The notes under the pieces are model-generated. The model was not told the DNA's origin. It saw only the letters and a program-made list of their open reading frames with translations, and ran no database searches. From Ochotona curzoniae (taxonomy: Eukaryota > Chordata > Mammalia > Lagomorpha > Ochotonidae), in assembly GCF_017591425.1 (NCBI RefSeq), contig NW_024466512.1:19223001-19287000 (forward strand): 64,000 nucleotides of DNA. Direction: 5' to 3'. Every line of letters begins with the position of its first letter. Within the stretch, counting starts at the first letter, position 1. This document shows positions 21,158-33,589 of this stretch, in pieces. The position numbers and the translations under genes are program-made.

Positions 21158-22560
21158 ACAAAGCTGGAGACATCATACAGTCTGATTCCAAAGACACCAT
21201 AATTCAATGCCACAGTACTGTTATGAAAATAGCATGTAGATCAAGGTAACATAGGACAGAGCGCAGAAATAAATCCACTTATTTACAACCAATTGGTTTC
21301 TGACAAAGAAGCCAAGAACACACACTGGAGAAAGGGCTCATCAGTAAGTGATACTGGAGCAACTGCACATCCACCTCCAGAAGAATGGCAGTAGATCCTT
21401 ACCTCACACCATAGACAAAAAAACCACTTAAGATGGATCAAAGGATGAAATGTACCACCTGGAACTGTGAACCTATCAGAAGAATACAGAGGGGAAATGC
21501 TCCATGACACTGGTCTCAGAATCAACTTTTTTAGATACGACCCCAAAAGTAAAAGCAATAAAAGTAAAATTAAAGATAGAGGATTATAGCAAACTGAAAA
21601 ATGTAGACATAGCAAAGGACACAATTAATGGACAATTTACGGAAGGAAGGAAAATATTTACAAATCATGAACCTGAAGAATGGTTTATATGTATAACATA
21701 GGGAACTCAAATGATAATAAACAAGTTGAATGACAGATTTGCATGTCTTCTTCCAAAGACGTAGATAGGTATGGCTGATATGTTTACGAAAAAAGTCCAA
21801 AATCACTAGCAATCAGAGAAATGCAAATTAAAACCATAATGAGGTATCACCTCACAACTATTAGAATGTCCGTTAATAAAAAGATAAAAGAACATGTGAA
21901 GAAAAGGAAAACTCTGTATACCCTTAGTAAGAATGTAAATACAATGTTATGGAAAACCATACAGATATTCTTAGCAAACTAAGAAAAGAACTGCCATGTG
22001 ACCTCGTAATCTCCCTAGTGAGTCTACGGCCAAGTAAAGTGAAGTCTGTTGAAAAGTATTGGAGCACGTATGTCGCTTCAGTGCTGTTCGCAGTAGCAAG
22101 AAATGAAATCAACTTAATGTCCATCAATGGATGAATGGATAAAGAAAGTGTGATAAACATAAGCAAAGGAATTTTATTCAACCTTAAAAACAGAGTTCCT
22201 GTCATTTTTCAACAGCATAAATGAAAGTGAAGCCAACCAGACGCAAAAAGAAAATACTCCATCACTTCATTTCACACGTGAAACTTAAAAATATCAAATT
22301 CATAGACACAGAGAATAGAGTGGGGAAGAAAGGAGGGCGGCTAGGAAGACATCAAGGGACACAAAATTTCAGTTAGAAATAATAGGCCCCAGGGCTCTCT
22401 TGTGCAACATGATCCCTGCAGGCTACAAACCACTGGAATCCAACAGGGTAGGTTTTAAGTGGTCTCACCACATAAAATAATAAGCTCACCTAAGAATATG
22501 TGTTAATTAGCTTCATGTAACTATTCCATGAAATATGTGTGTGAGGGAATCCTGATAGAG
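21158..22560 (+). mobile_element. L1 LINE, 3' part (ORF2 end plus 3' untranslated region), L1MA/L1MB-like
   Basis: It follows mammalian L1 ORF2 order: 'CAAAGAAGCCAAGAACACAC', 'GAAATGCTCCATGACACTGG', 'GAGAAATGCAAATTAAAACC', 'GAGGTATCACCTCACAACTA', 'TTATGGAAAACCATACAGAT', 'ATGTCCATCAATGGATGAAT'. Past the ORF2 end it shows the typical tail with 'GGTCTCACCACATAAAATAA' and 'GTGTTAATTAGCTTCATGTA'. All frames are broken. 5'-truncated. Confidence 0.92.
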
Positions 22561-23272
22561 TTTGTGGACAACATACATTATCTTAGAAATCCATCTTTTC
22601 ATGAATTTTTCTGAAAGATTGCATTTCAAAGCAATATGCTGCACATGATAACCCTAATGAATTTTTGTCAACTAAAAGTAAAGAACTTTTCGATACCTGC
22701 TTGATGAATTCATTATTGGTCATAAAATATACATGGAATCAAATTTCTAAAAAAAAAAATCCAAAATGAGTAGAAATCTCTATACATACTGAGAAAAAAA
22801 TGACTGAGCTGGAGTTAATTAATGGACTTATCTCCATACAATTTTTGACAAAAAAAAATCATGTGTTTAATATTCTAATAAAATGAAAGATCTTAGAATT
22901 GCTATTTTAAAGTGTCCCATGGGGGCGAAAACATTATGGACGAAGCTTTCAACCAGTGAGACTGAGCCGTAATTCTCAATGTTGTCTATTTATACAGACT
23001 GAGCTGTGTACATAAACACATGCTTTATCATTTTAGGTGGCTACCCAGGCTCTCACTTAGAGGGTCTGCTGGTATGCTGGGTAGGGCTCGACTCCCCCAT
23101 CCCACCCCTCCTACAACAGTATGCAGCTACACCTTCCAGGAGAACCCCAGCTGAGACTCACTGCTCAACCGATACACCCTTGTACTGTCCCCATGAGGAT
23201 GTCATTTTATCATTAGCACACTGGGAAAAAAAATGCTCAGCAAAAACTACCTGAACTATTGAGATCAGGAAT
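22561..23272. other. Unassigned A/T-rich sequence
   Basis: No repeat end or gene recognised; several A-runs near 22750-22860. Confidence 0.5.
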
Positions 23273-23547
23273 GGATATTCGGCTGAGTGATGAAGACTCC
23301 AGTTAAGATGCTTGATTGCAAAGTGGGAGTGCCTGGGATCGAAGCCCAGCTCCACTGCTCACTCTAGCTTCCTGCTGCTGCAGATCCTGGGAGATAGCAG
23401 TGACAGCTCGACTGACTGGGGTCTACCTCCCTGCAGGGAGATCCAGGTTGGATTCCCCACTCCTGGATTCTTCCTTAGCCAGAAGTCACTGTGGACATTT
23501 GCAGAGAGAACCTGTCTTTGTCTCTCAACCTCTCAAATAAAAATCTT
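23273..23547 (+). mobile_element. CSINE2-like, diverged
   Basis: 'TCGGCTGAGTGATGAAGACT', 'GTGCCTGGGATCGAAGCCCA', 'AGCTTCCTGCTGCTGCAGAT', 'CTCCTGGATTCTTCCTTAGC', and the tail 'CTCTCAAATAAAAATCTTCT'. Confidence 0.78.
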
Positions 23548-23599
23548 CTGTATAGAGGTCTTCTCCCATCTTCTGTGTCTTTCTACTCCTCCCTCCACT

Positions 23600-24310
23600 C
23601 TGGGTATTTAAATGTTAGTGCACCTTTCACCATCTGTTCCCTTCACCCCATCAGCTCTCACTAGGTCCCTGCAGTAATATCCTCACAAGACATCCAGCTC
23701 CCCGTGTTGCCTCTTTACAACCACTTTTCATTCTGCAGCTACAGAGATTGCCCAAAAGTGTAAATCACATCATGTTGTTCATCTTCTTAAAGCCATTTAA
23801 TGGTTTCCTATCACACTTAATATAAAGCATACAATTCTCATCCTGGTTCACAAAACTCCTTGCAGCTGACCCCTGCCCATGTCACCAAGTGCATCTGGTA
23901 TGCCCCACGCCTGCACTGCCTTCTCTGGATTCCTATTCATTCCCACCCATTCTTGGCACTGGCAGTTTCCTTGACTGCAAGCAACCCTTCCCCCAGCTAC
24001 TCCTGCAAGGCTTGCTTGTGACTCAGCCTCACAATCATGTCCTCAAACATATCTTTTCTGACCACTGCCCTTAAACCAAAGGAACAGCAAGGTACCAGGA
24101 CTTCACTGCTTTTCTGTTCTCTTCCTAACACGCATTCTGCTTTGTATTCTTGCTTGGTCCATTTTTATTTGAGCCTGTGTTACAATGACAAGTTCTATAA
24201 CAGCAGGGACTAATATTTTCATCACCTTGGCTATATATAAGCACCTGGTATATACATATTCATGAGTGGATAGATGAATGAACCAATGAGCATGAGTTAG
24301 CTTAGGCCAC
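23600..24310 (+). mobile_element. L2 LINE 3' portion
   Basis: It follows the L2 3' consensus as I remember it: 'AAAGCCATTTAATGGTTTCC', a lysine/leucine-like tract through 'GCACTGGCAGTTTCCTTGAC' and 'CCCCCAGCTACTCCTGC', then 'ACAAGTTCTATAACAGCAGG', and an end near 'AGATGAATGAACCAATGAG'. Heavily diverged. Confidence 0.7.
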
Positions 24311-25689
24311 TGAAATTTGAGAATCCACTGGGCTGCAAATACCAAAGAACGAAAGAGGCCATTTCCCTTTTCCTAAGAACTTTGCTTTCCCGTGGCAGGG
24401 TTTCACACTTACAGTGAAGTGTTTACCCTGTGCATTCTCCCTGACTCCACTCTGTCACATGTCCTTCCATATTACTGTGTCTCTGCTTTTGTTGGGTTCT
24501 CTCCAATGCAAGGAATCTCCTTGGTGTATTTTGTGTGTGTCCTGCAGCTCCTAGTGTGCACTCAGGAAACAGTTCACAGCCCACAGATGCCCTGGGCTGA
24601 CAATGATTTTAGACACCCCTTTCTTGCAACACCTATGGTGGAGATAAAGATATCTGAGACCTCCAGACAAGAGGTATCTTTTCCAAAATCACCCAGGGCT
24701 GATCCCCTAACCGCGGTTCCATATTTCTGAGCTGCCATTCTTTCTGCTGCTTCTATTGTGACAGAAACAGATTTCTACTTAGTCCTCTCTGAGGTGGGAC
24801 AGGACCCCAAAACCAGGTGCCCCAAATGACAGAGGACTGTGACTCCAAGAATACAAAGATGTGCTGCCTCTGGAACCAGAAAACAGGCTGAACCATAGGA
24901 AATTGCTGACATTTGGCAGTTTTGAAACATATAAAACCACAATTTCCTATGGTTCAATATAATAATATTCTTTGGAGTATATAACATTAAATGCAAAGGA
25001 GGAAAACACCTGGAAAGGAGATGAGAGTTGCCAAAAGAGAGAGTTGGAAAAATAAGGGAAAGAATGATAAATAAGCTCCAAGCGGAAATGCTGACGATGG
25101 AGAGCATTCCTCAGCCGGGATGAGAACTGTGCTGCACTCAGACAGGCCGAGTGGCATAACCAGCAAGTCAAGTGCTTGGTGGCTGAGGGGTCACTGGGGC
25201 AACAATGATAGCTGTTCAAGCTCCAGCTTACTGGGGAGCCACTCCTTCCAGGGACCACTTCAGCCACACTATAAACATTAACTCACCCTTAAATGATGCC
25301 CCTAGGTAGATGCCCTTTCAAGATAAGAACCCTGAGGCAGGGAGACACAGGAACAAGCCCAAGCCTGTGGATCAATGGGGGGAGGGCGGAATCTGGAGAC
25401 CATGTCTGCACCCACTACATGACTTGGAAGATGACCCAGAGAAGGTTGGGAGGCCATTCAGCAAGGACTCTGCAAAACTCTTTGCACCAAGGGCACTGCA
25501 GGCTAAAAGCCCTTTAGGGATCTCCCCCCAACCCCCCAGGCCTGCTAAGTTTCAGATTGAAGAGTAGTGGCAAAAGAAGGTCCCACCCAGGGTCCTTCCC
25601 CATGCTCTCACTCCTCATTGTCCTTCTACCTTCCTCTGGTTCAGGCAGTCTCCTGGGATACAGTCACAGGAGTGCACCCACAACTTGGG
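24311..25689. other. Unassigned sequence
   Basis: It contains a perfect inverted repeat (24889-24956, listed separately). Frames of 74-112 codons on both strands match nothing I know. Confidence 0.5.
24889..24956. repeat. Perfect 17-bp inverted repeat (hairpin-capable)
   Basis: The left arm TGAACCATAGGAAATTG (24889-24905) and right arm CAATTTCCTATGGTTCA (24940-24956) are exact reverse complements, separated by 34 bp. Seen directly; function unknown. Confidence 0.97.
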
Positions 25690-25870
25690 TCCTGTTTATT
25701 ATATGCTAAATACGAGCCAGATATCAACATACTCATATCATATGCTCCTCCTGAAGTAGATATGCACTCCATTCTACAAATGGGGAAACTGAGGCACAGA
25801 CAGTGACAGGGTCAGGATTGGAAGCTGGGTCTGTTGAAGGATGGAAGCCTGGCTCTCACCACAAAGCCAC
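25690..25870 (-). mobile_element. MIR SINE
   Basis: 'TATTATATGCTAAATACGAG' (plus view), then 'CTACAAATGGGGAAACTGAG' and 'GCACAGACAGTGACAGGGTC' in MIR antisense order. Confidence 0.75.
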
Positions 25871-26870
25871 AGAGTGCTTGTAGAATTAAGCTGTGGGACC
25901 ATGCTGTACCCTCCCTGCTCTTCTGCAGCTGTGAGTGGAGCCCAAGATCTGTGTGGAGTCACAGGAGGGGGCAGGAAGGTTTAGTTTGTCTCTTCTGCCT
26001 GCAAAAACGCAAAGGTTTCCTGTGGCTTAAGCCCTGATTCAGATAAGCCAGACACCCTGACAAGCACAGCCCATGTAGTTTGTGCACCCAAGTCCCTATC
26101 AGCAGGCAGGAGATGGGACAAGCAACAAACTTGTGCAATTGCAAAGGAGCGTGTCCCGACAGCCCAGCATCACACAAGAAAGAATAGAAAGCTCCGAGCT
26201 CCCAACTCCATAATTGCAACTCTTAGGGGTGCGGGAGTGATGAGGAGCCTTCAGGGGGCTTTCCACCCCCACACCTGTGTGAGCACCCACTTCTCTGTAA
26301 GGCCAGGGCACCTCCACTCCAGCCTCCCAGCCCCCCGATTCCTGCCACAGCAGCGACAGATGCTGTTTCCTCTACAAGCCCGATAATGATATCATTTACC
26401 TTGCGGGTTCCTTTGGCTGGGTTTTGTTTTATATGCTACAGGAGATCTCAATTAGCCTCTCTCCCCTACCATCTGCTCAAGAGGAGGATGGCATTGCCGA
26501 AAGGCAGCTACAAAACCTCCCTTTCCTCTCGCCTCGGAAGAAGCAAGGAGAAAGGACCTGTGAGGCCCGTCTCCAGCCTATGTGGGGGATCATAGGGCAC
26601 AGATGGGCTATGCACCTCTGGATTCCCTGCTAGGGAGGAGAGAATTCCAACGGTCCTGAGGCTGCCTCCCTGACCCTCCCAGCTAAGCTCTGCCTGGCCA
26701 CCCCAGGGTCACCCCAGCCATCTGTTGAAATACCTGCCTACAGTTGCCGTGACCTGGTCCTTTCATTGGCCATGCCCAATAAGCATGGCTACCTGGCTGC
26801 TGTTTCCAGGCTCAACCACTGAGCCATGTTTCCTAAGTCGCGTTTTCAGAATATTCATTAACACATGTTC
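25871..26870. other. Unassigned sequence
   Basis: Comparatively GC-rich, with short frames on both strands but no recognised protein, CpG island or repeat. Confidence 0.5.
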
Positions 26871-26874
26871 ACTC

Positions 26875-27400
26875 TAAGTGTCCCTCGAGCACGTAAAGTT
26901 AAACAATTCCACTCTTCAGTCTTTCCCCAAGAGAAACACAAATATATGACTGCACAGGCACTTGCACACAAATATTTCTAGCACTTTTATCTGTGATCAT
27001 TTAAAACCAGCCCACCCAAACTTCCCTCAGTTGGCAAGTGGACAGGAACTCATCTGTTACAATGGAATACTATTTGGTGATAAGAAGTAACAAACTCCTG
27101 ATACGCACACATCCATCTCAACAACCACTATACAAAGAAGGGAAGGAAACCAAATGATACAAAGGATTGCTCCCTGAATGTTCTAGTTCTGTGATTTTCT
27201 AGAAAACACAACATTGTAGCCGCAGAAATAGACCAACGGTTCCCCGCTGTTGAGAGCTGAGGAAGGGATTGCGTACAAGGGGCCAAAAAGCAACTTTGCG
27301 GTAATAAAAAAAAGTGTGCTGTATCCCAGTCATCACATTGGTTCCGTGAGGGTACTCTTCTCAAAACTCATTCAGCTGTAACTTTAAAATGAATGATTGT
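26875..27400 (+). mobile_element. L1 LINE 3' end, old (L1ME/L1MC-like)
   Basis: 'CTTGCACACAAATATTTCTA', 'TCAGTTGGCAAGTGGACAGG', 'TACAATGGAATACTATTTGG', 'AACAAACTCCTGATACGCAC', 'AAACTCATTCAGCTGTAACT' match the ORF2 end and 3' untranslated region in order. Fully degraded. Confidence 0.85.
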
Positions 27401-27435
27401 TGCCACATATAAGCCAAACCTCCCTTTGAGCATTA

Positions 27436-27771
27436 CTTTTATTTTATATTTTATACAGATTCATTTTTCATTGGAAAGGCAGATTTATAGAGAGGAGGAC
27501 AGACAGATCTTTCCTCTGCTGGTTCATTCCCCAACTGGCCAGAAAGATAAGAGCTGAGTCAATTCAAGGCTGGGAGCCAAAAGCCTCCTTTGGGTCTCCC
27601 ACGCAGGTACATAGTCCCAAAGCTTTGGGCCATCCTCTGCTGATTTCCCAGCAAAGAAATAAACAGAGAACTGGATGGGAAGTAGAACAGCCAGGACACA
27701 AACTGGCACCCATGTGAGATGCTGATGCTCATAGGTAGAGGATTAGCCTATTGTACCTCCATGTCAGTCCC
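27436..27771 (-). mobile_element. CSINE
   Basis: Tail at left (plus view) 'ATTGGAAAGGCAGATTTATA', then 'GATCTTTCCTCTGCTGGTTC', 'CCCATGTGAGATGCTGATGC', head at right. Diverged. Confidence 0.87.
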
Positions 27772-28729
27772 AATATGATTCCTTTTAAAAATAAAACTGG
27801 TCTTTACACAACTCACAGGACTTTTCAGAGCCCCTTAATATATCATCCTGCATTTTAAATCTCTTAGATGAGGTTCAATCTTCCCTGAATTCTCTTGACA
27901 ATGGACTTAAACATGTTTTGCAGACCATCAATCAAAATCTTGAGGAAGCACATAGAGAACAATGCAGTAGAGAAACTCCAGGTAGGATCAAGTACTGTCC
28001 ACTTCATTATATTCTTTTGAAATCCAAGCAAGGAAGTGCCATTAGCCCAGCATCTTCTCAGGACAACGTGGTGTTCACTGGAAGGTCAGGGTTGGCAGGG
28101 GTAGGTGTGAGAGAGAGAGTGAGTGAGCGAGCTGGCAAGAGAAGCAGGACCCATGAACATGACGGGGCTCCCTGTGTGCTATAACCAGTTGTCTACTTGT
28201 CCAGCTGTCAGTCACTCACCCTGCCAGGCCCTCTGCCAAGTGCCAGGGAAATGAAGCCCTTGGGGCCCCTGCTTCTCTGACTTTTCCTTTGCCTCTTTGT
28301 GGTAGAAAAAGGGGGTGGCTGCCTGATACTCTTCTGTGATCCTCCACATCTGCCATCCCCCCAGGCCCCAAGGTCAGCAGCTGTCACCAGCAGGTCTCCC
28401 CCAGGCTCACTAATGACCCAAAGGGATCCAACCCTGGCCTGGGGAGTTCTCACAGATGGCAGGTAGGAAAGGCAGAGATTAGTCAATACTGAAGTCACAT
28501 CCAAATCTCCCTGTCACTCTGACCCACGGGAAGCAAGACAAGGGTGAGCATCAGAGTCAGTTCCACGGAATGAGTCCATTTCAGTGGTCACACCTCTGGC
28601 CTGCCCAGCTCTGCTCTCAGCCTCTTTCTCAGCCTCATTCACCTGTCTCTGCCACCTGACCCTTTCCAAAGATTGCCATCTTCAGGTAAGCAGAGCACAG
28701 GTTCCACGCTGAAATCCCTCTCTGATTCC
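27772..28729. other. Unassigned sequence
   Basis: A short GA-rich patch lies near 28108-28125. No gene or repeat recognised. Confidence 0.5.
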
Positions 28730-28744
28730 AGAAATTCAGCTCTT

Positions 28745-29053
28745 TTTTTTTTTTTTAATGGAAAGGCGGATATACAGAGAGGAGAGACAAAGAGGAAGAT
28801 CTTCCATCCGATGATTCACTCCCCAAGTGAGCGCAACGACCGATGCTATGCTGATTCGAAGCCAGGAGCCTCTTTCCGGGTCTCCCACATGGGTGCAGGG
28901 TCCCAAAGCTTTGGGCCGTCCTCGACTGCCTTCCCGGGGCCACAGGCAGGGAGCTGGAAGGGAAGCGGGGCTGCCAGGATAGAACCGGTGCCCATATGAG
29001 ATCCTGGGCGTGCAAGGCGAGGACCTTAACCATTGTGCCATCGCGCCGGGCCC
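28745..29053 (-). mobile_element. CSINE, young full-length copy with 15-bp target-site duplication
   Basis: A nearly consensus pika-type copy: head complement 'CCATCGCGCCGGGCCC', core 'CGTCCTCGACTGCCTTCCCG', tail '(T)14' at the left edge. It is flanked by AGAAATTCAGCTCTT at 28730-28744 and 29054-29068 without mismatch. The exact duplication and intact CpGs indicate a recent insertion. Confidence 0.97.
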
Positions 29054-29068
29054 AGAAATTCAGCTCTT

Positions 29069-29402
29069 AATTGCTGGATTAAGCTTCTCCCTTCCTTCCC
29101 CCGCCTCACCTAGGAGAGGAGGCAGACCTCAGATGACAAAACACTCTCCTGCTTCTTTCTGTATTCCATGCACCTGCCCCATTAACCAACTACAAGACAC
29201 TCCCAAAGCCTATAAGGCAAAAAATAGAAGTACGCAGGAGACCCAGGCAGGACTGGGCAGCACTGTCTGCCCTCTGTCTCTCGCTCCCCTGATTTGCAAC
29301 AGAACCAGGAAAGCCAACCAGAGCCCTGAACGTTTTTTGAAACACACCATGATCAAAGTTATGTGTTCATAAGGAGGCCAGACAATAATCCAGCTTAGTT
29401 AC
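29069..29402. other. Unassigned sequence
   Basis: No repeat or gene recognised. Confidence 0.5.
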
Positions 29403-29413
29403 TCTCTACTTCT

Positions 29414-29720
29414 ATTTGTTTTGTTTGTTTTTATTGAAAAGGCAGATTTACAGAGAGAAGGAGAGAAACATCTTCCCTCCGCTGGTTCACTCCCCAAATG
29501 GCTCCAACAGCCACAGCTGAGCTGAGCCAGAACCAGCCAGAATCCAAGAGCCTCTTTTGGGTCTCTCATGTGGATGCAGCACCCTCCCCCCTCACCTACT
29601 GGCCATAAGTAGGGAGTTGAATGGAAAGTGGAGCAGCCAGAATATGAACTGATGCCCATATGGGATGCTGGTGCTTGTAGGTGGGGGATGAGCCAATTGA
29701 GCCATCGTGCTGGGTCCTGT
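29414..29720 (-). mobile_element. CSINE with 11-bp target-site duplication
   Basis: Flanked by TCTCTACTTCT at 29403-29413 and 29721-29731. The body contains 'GGTTCACTCCCCAAATGGCT', 'GCCCATATGGGATGCTGGTG', and the head complement 'GAGCCATCGTGCTGGGTCC'. Confidence 0.93.
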
Positions 29721-29731
29721 TCTCTACTTCT

Positions 29732-31479
29732 TTATTCTGGCAGGATCTCTGTTTCCCATGGGGTTTACCCTGGAAAAAGAACCATACACAGCAGGAGAAA
29801 TCAGCAGACCCCAGCCCTTTCCATCTGCCTCCCAGCCCTCTGCCCAGCTCCAATTCTGAGAAGTCAGTGGCCATGCCACATCCTGGGCACACCCAGGAGA
29901 ATCACAAAGATCCTTGGCAGCCCCAAGTCTGGCTTCCAGGTGGGCTGTTTCGGCCTCATGCCCATGCCAGGACTCTGGCGAGAACACCTGCTGAATCCTT
30001 AAGCATTTCCCATCTTTTGTTCAAGTTCGTTTGAGAGGAGCTGAGGTCATTTGCAGCCAAAGATAGTCCATGCAGTGTGTTTACGCTCGTAGATGTGGCT
30101 CAGCCTTTGCCGCTGTCCAGCACTTGTCCAGACAAGCCCTGCTGGAAGCCTAGAGACAGCCAGGGCGGGAGAAGTGGCAGCCTGTGACCTTCTTGCTTGA
30201 CCAGCACACCCACAGCCTGCAAAGTGCAGGCTCTTCACACCAGACAAAATCAAAGGTGACCCGCTCGCCTTGCTCCCAGCAAATGAAAGAGATGGGGGGA
30301 AAGAAAGAACACTTTCATTGTGGAAAAGATCTAAATGTAATCATAGCTCAGAAGAGCCAGAGGAAAACTGACAGGAGCCAATCCTTTGCACAAGTCAGAC
30401 TTCCTGCCATCACATTCTATTTTAAAGGGCATTAATATCACAAGCTGACGACTCTGAACCCTGAGCAAAGGATGCATTTTCATGTTTCTTTACACACAGC
30501 CCTCAGCCCCAGTGAAGCTGTCTTTGGCACAGCATTTGCAAACATTTACATTTCAAAATTCAACAGAAGGGGTGTCTTTGGGATTTTCTTGCCTTTCTTC
30601 TCATCTGTGCCCAGATAGTTAAATTGTATTTCACGTTAAGTGGTGTGTGGCATCCCATTTCTAACCCCTGGCATATGGTTGGAAGATGGCAGCACCTGGC
30701 TTTCAGACCTACAACTCTGATTGATTATTGAAACAGCTAAAGAGAACACAGTGGCAGCGCCACTCCTGCAGCAAGCAGGCTCTGTGGCTCAGCGCTACGT
30801 GTGAGTGTGTGTATTCCTCTGCCATGGGAGGGTACCTGACATGTGCTACCTTACGTTGGCTAAGGGGTCAGAGTATGATTCAGGGAATCAACAAACCTCA
30901 TTGGTAATATTGAGTTTTTCCAGGAGAATCAAAGCCAAAATGATGTGATGCTGAATGTTGCAACTCTACTGTTGGCATCTCCGTGAGCTGGGTCATTAAA
31001 GGTCAGGTTCTTTATGGAGCCCTGTTGCCACCTTCAGTGGAATGATCTGTCTCAGGAAGAGCAGATACCTGATCCAGAGGCTGCCTGTCACCCCTCCTGG
31101 GCCCAGGAAAGACATCACTGGTGGATATCAGCACAGTCTCTCAGCTCAGCATCCTTGACCTCAGCATGACCTCACAACTTCAATTGGCATTCAATACAAC
31201 CTGGCTGATCTCTCTGCCATCAACGTGGGGCCTCTACTACATGCTGGTTAGCACCCACTATCAGAGAATCAGCTATTTAATAGGGTGGGTTGGAACCCAA
31301 GACATGTTTAAGCTGATATTTCCCAACCACAGGACAAAGTGTGAAGTTGCTAAGGAGGCCCAGGCGCTGGGGCTGACTCACACCATTGAATGCTTACCAG
31401 AGCAGTGTGGGACGGAACCTTGGTTCCTGCAAAGGTCAGCTCAGAGAAGACCCAGAAAAGGCACACAGCTTGGCAGTGA
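29732..31479. other. Unassigned sequence
   Basis: No repeat family or gene recognised. The longest plus-strand frame (31121-31816, 231 codons) begins here and runs across the MIR to the right. It has no recognised domain. Confidence 0.45.
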
Positions 31480-31620
31480 AAACTCCAAATCTCTCAGACC
31501 TGGTTTAACTCCCAGCTCTACTAATCCTGTTACCACTCTTTTCAAACCCTTTTCCCCTGTCTGTGAAATGGGAACAACTGTTGAAACATGTAAGTGTTCA
31601 ATGGAAACAAGTAGAAATGT
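31480..31620 (+). mobile_element. MIR SINE fragment
   Basis: 'TTAACTCCCAGCTCTACTAA', 'CCCCTGTCTGTGAAATGGGA', 'ACAACTGTTGAAACATGTAA', 'GTGTTCAATGGAAAC' follow MIR order. Confidence 0.7.
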
Positions 31621-32902
31621 CAAATTTATATCTCCCACTCTGGCCTCTCCCTCCAGTTCCAACCTGCTGCCCATGGGCCAGCTGCTCCATGGGGCAGTTC
31701 TAGGTGGGACAGTGGTACCAACTGCTTCCCACGGTCAAAAGAACACGAATCTTTCTCCCAGCCAGACCCACACGCCACACATTCCATCACTGATGCCTTT
31801 TATGATGCCAAAGTAGCCTAAACTGGCTCCTGCCACTTATTGCTCAGTCAGTTCCCACCCTCTTGGAAGTCTCCAGGGACACTTCTCCCCAATCCTCTGG
31901 GCAACTGGGATAAAAGATAGACTCCCTCCCATGATCTGCATAGCCCTGGGGAGGGCTCACCAAGCTTCAGTCTACCTTCTTGATGCAAATCTCATCTTTC
32001 TTTGCTTCTTACAGACAGGTTGCTACATTTGTAAAATCTTGGGGCAGTCACACCTCCTCCACCTAAGGTAAACATTAGGGGCATTACCTCCATTGTTTTG
32101 TCACAGTTTTGTACCTGGAACTGAAGCTTGGCATTCCAACATCTCCGTTCTCAGTTCACACAGTTTTCTGCCCATGATATTCCCACCTACTCAACTACAC
32201 AGGCAGGCACAAGTAATGGAAACTCTTTGGTGCCCCCTTGTGGTCACGCCTAGTCAGCCAGCTGAGCAGAACTGGTGGAGGGAACTGACTTTGCTTTGAG
32301 CTTTACAGGTTGAAGGATACTGTGCATAGGTGCCAATCTCAGGGAGATACACCTGCCCACCACAACTCCCACCAAAGGAGAGATCCCAGGTTAAAACACT
32401 CATCAGCCAACTCCTCGAAGTTTCAAATTCCTGTATAATAATTGCCACCCAACCATGCTAGCCAGGACGCGGGGCTTCATTACTTTAGAAAGTGCCTCTT
32501 TCAGTCCTCCATCTTGCTAAGTCCTGTAATGCTCCCTCCTCCTCCAAAGCCTGGTTTATTCACAGGGACTCTCTGCCATCTCCAGAGGATTCCTGCAGAT
32601 TGGGGCTAAGGATGCATCCAAGCCAAAGTGTGGCTGACAACAAGGTCCCCATACCCACTCACAGTCACAGCATCACACACCGGGGAAAAGGTCAATGACG
32701 AGATTGTGCAGGTAGTGAGGCAGAATGTGGAGGCATTGTCCCTTCCCACAGGTAAGTTCAAGGGCAGATCCTGAGTGCCAGCATCTGCAGAGGAACAGGA
32801 ACCAGGGAGAATGTCCAGTGTCCATATCCTGAGAACCAACTCTTTCAGAGTTTCCACCTTAAAGGCATTCATCCGAAGCTAGCAAAGACCTTGAACTCCA
32901 AG
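31621..32902. other. Unassigned sequence
   Basis: No repeat or gene recognised. Confidence 0.5.
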
Positions 32903-33190
32903 GGTGGGTGTTCGGCATAACACTTATACTGCCCCTTGGGACACCCGCATCCCATAGCAAAGCACCGAGGTTCAAGTACCAGTTCTGTACCCCATTCTAG
33001 GTTCCTGCTGCCTCCCAGGTTCTCTCAACCACTCACTTGAGAGATCTGAGCAACATTCCTGATTCCTAGTTTTGACCTAGCCAAGCCCTGGCTGTTGTGA
33101 ACATTTGGAAAGTGAACCACCAAGTAGGAGATCTCTCTGTTTCTACCCCTTTGCCTTTCAAACAAATATATTTTTAAATTAAAAAATAAT
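32903..33190 (+). mobile_element. CSINE2-type SINE
   Basis: 'GGTGGGTGTTCGGCATAACA', 'GGGACACCCGCATCCCATAG', 'GAGGTTCAAGTACCAGTTCT', 'GGCTGTTGTGAACATTTGGA', and the tail 'CTTTCAAACAAATATATTTT'. This subfamily has the older CSINE2 head. Confidence 0.87.
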
Positions 33191-33589
33191 GAACTGACCT
33201 AAAACAAGTACTTAGTAAGCAGGTGATGCATGAATGCAGAGGTTAAAAAATTACTTTGGTGTGGAAGAGAAATTATAATGTCTTTCCCTCTCTAGTTTTG
33301 AAGCTTTTATTTTCTGCTTCTACCCAAGTCCTCCTCCCATAGCCTGTAAGCGTTAACACGTCTACATCTCTCCTTTTGAATAAAGCGAAAAAAGGCAGCT
33401 CATTTTAAAATAAATTCCCAGATACATTAAATCCTTTGTTCTGCATCACTAATTTCACATTGTCTGCCTATTACATCATCTTAGTCCAACAAAAGAGAAA
33501 TACTAAATTCTAACAGAGGAGGTAGACAGCATCATCCTCCGAACTGATGGTTCATAGCTACAGCTGAATACTGACATACGCTAAAATGC
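33191..33589. other. Unassigned sequence
   Basis: A/T-rich; nothing recognised. Confidence 0.5.

Noticed and set aside
21504..21701. Lysine-rich 65-codon frame
   Set aside because: It lies inside the L1 ORF2 remnant and is a fragment of a broken reverse transcriptase-type gene, not a host gene.
24889..24956. Inverted repeat as a factor-independent bacterial terminator
   Set aside because: The genome is mammalian, the loop is 34 bp and no T-run follows the stem.
28673..29041. Overlapping frames of 92-108 codons on both strands
   Set aside because: They are readings of the young CSINE at 28745-29053; the same frames appear in the CSINE at 44870-45201.
31121..31816. Longest plus-strand open frame, 231 codons
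   Set aside because: It runs through a MIR (31480-31620), has no recognised domain, no signal or membrane pattern, and low-complexity Ser/Thr/Pro content toward its end. It is probably a chance frame.
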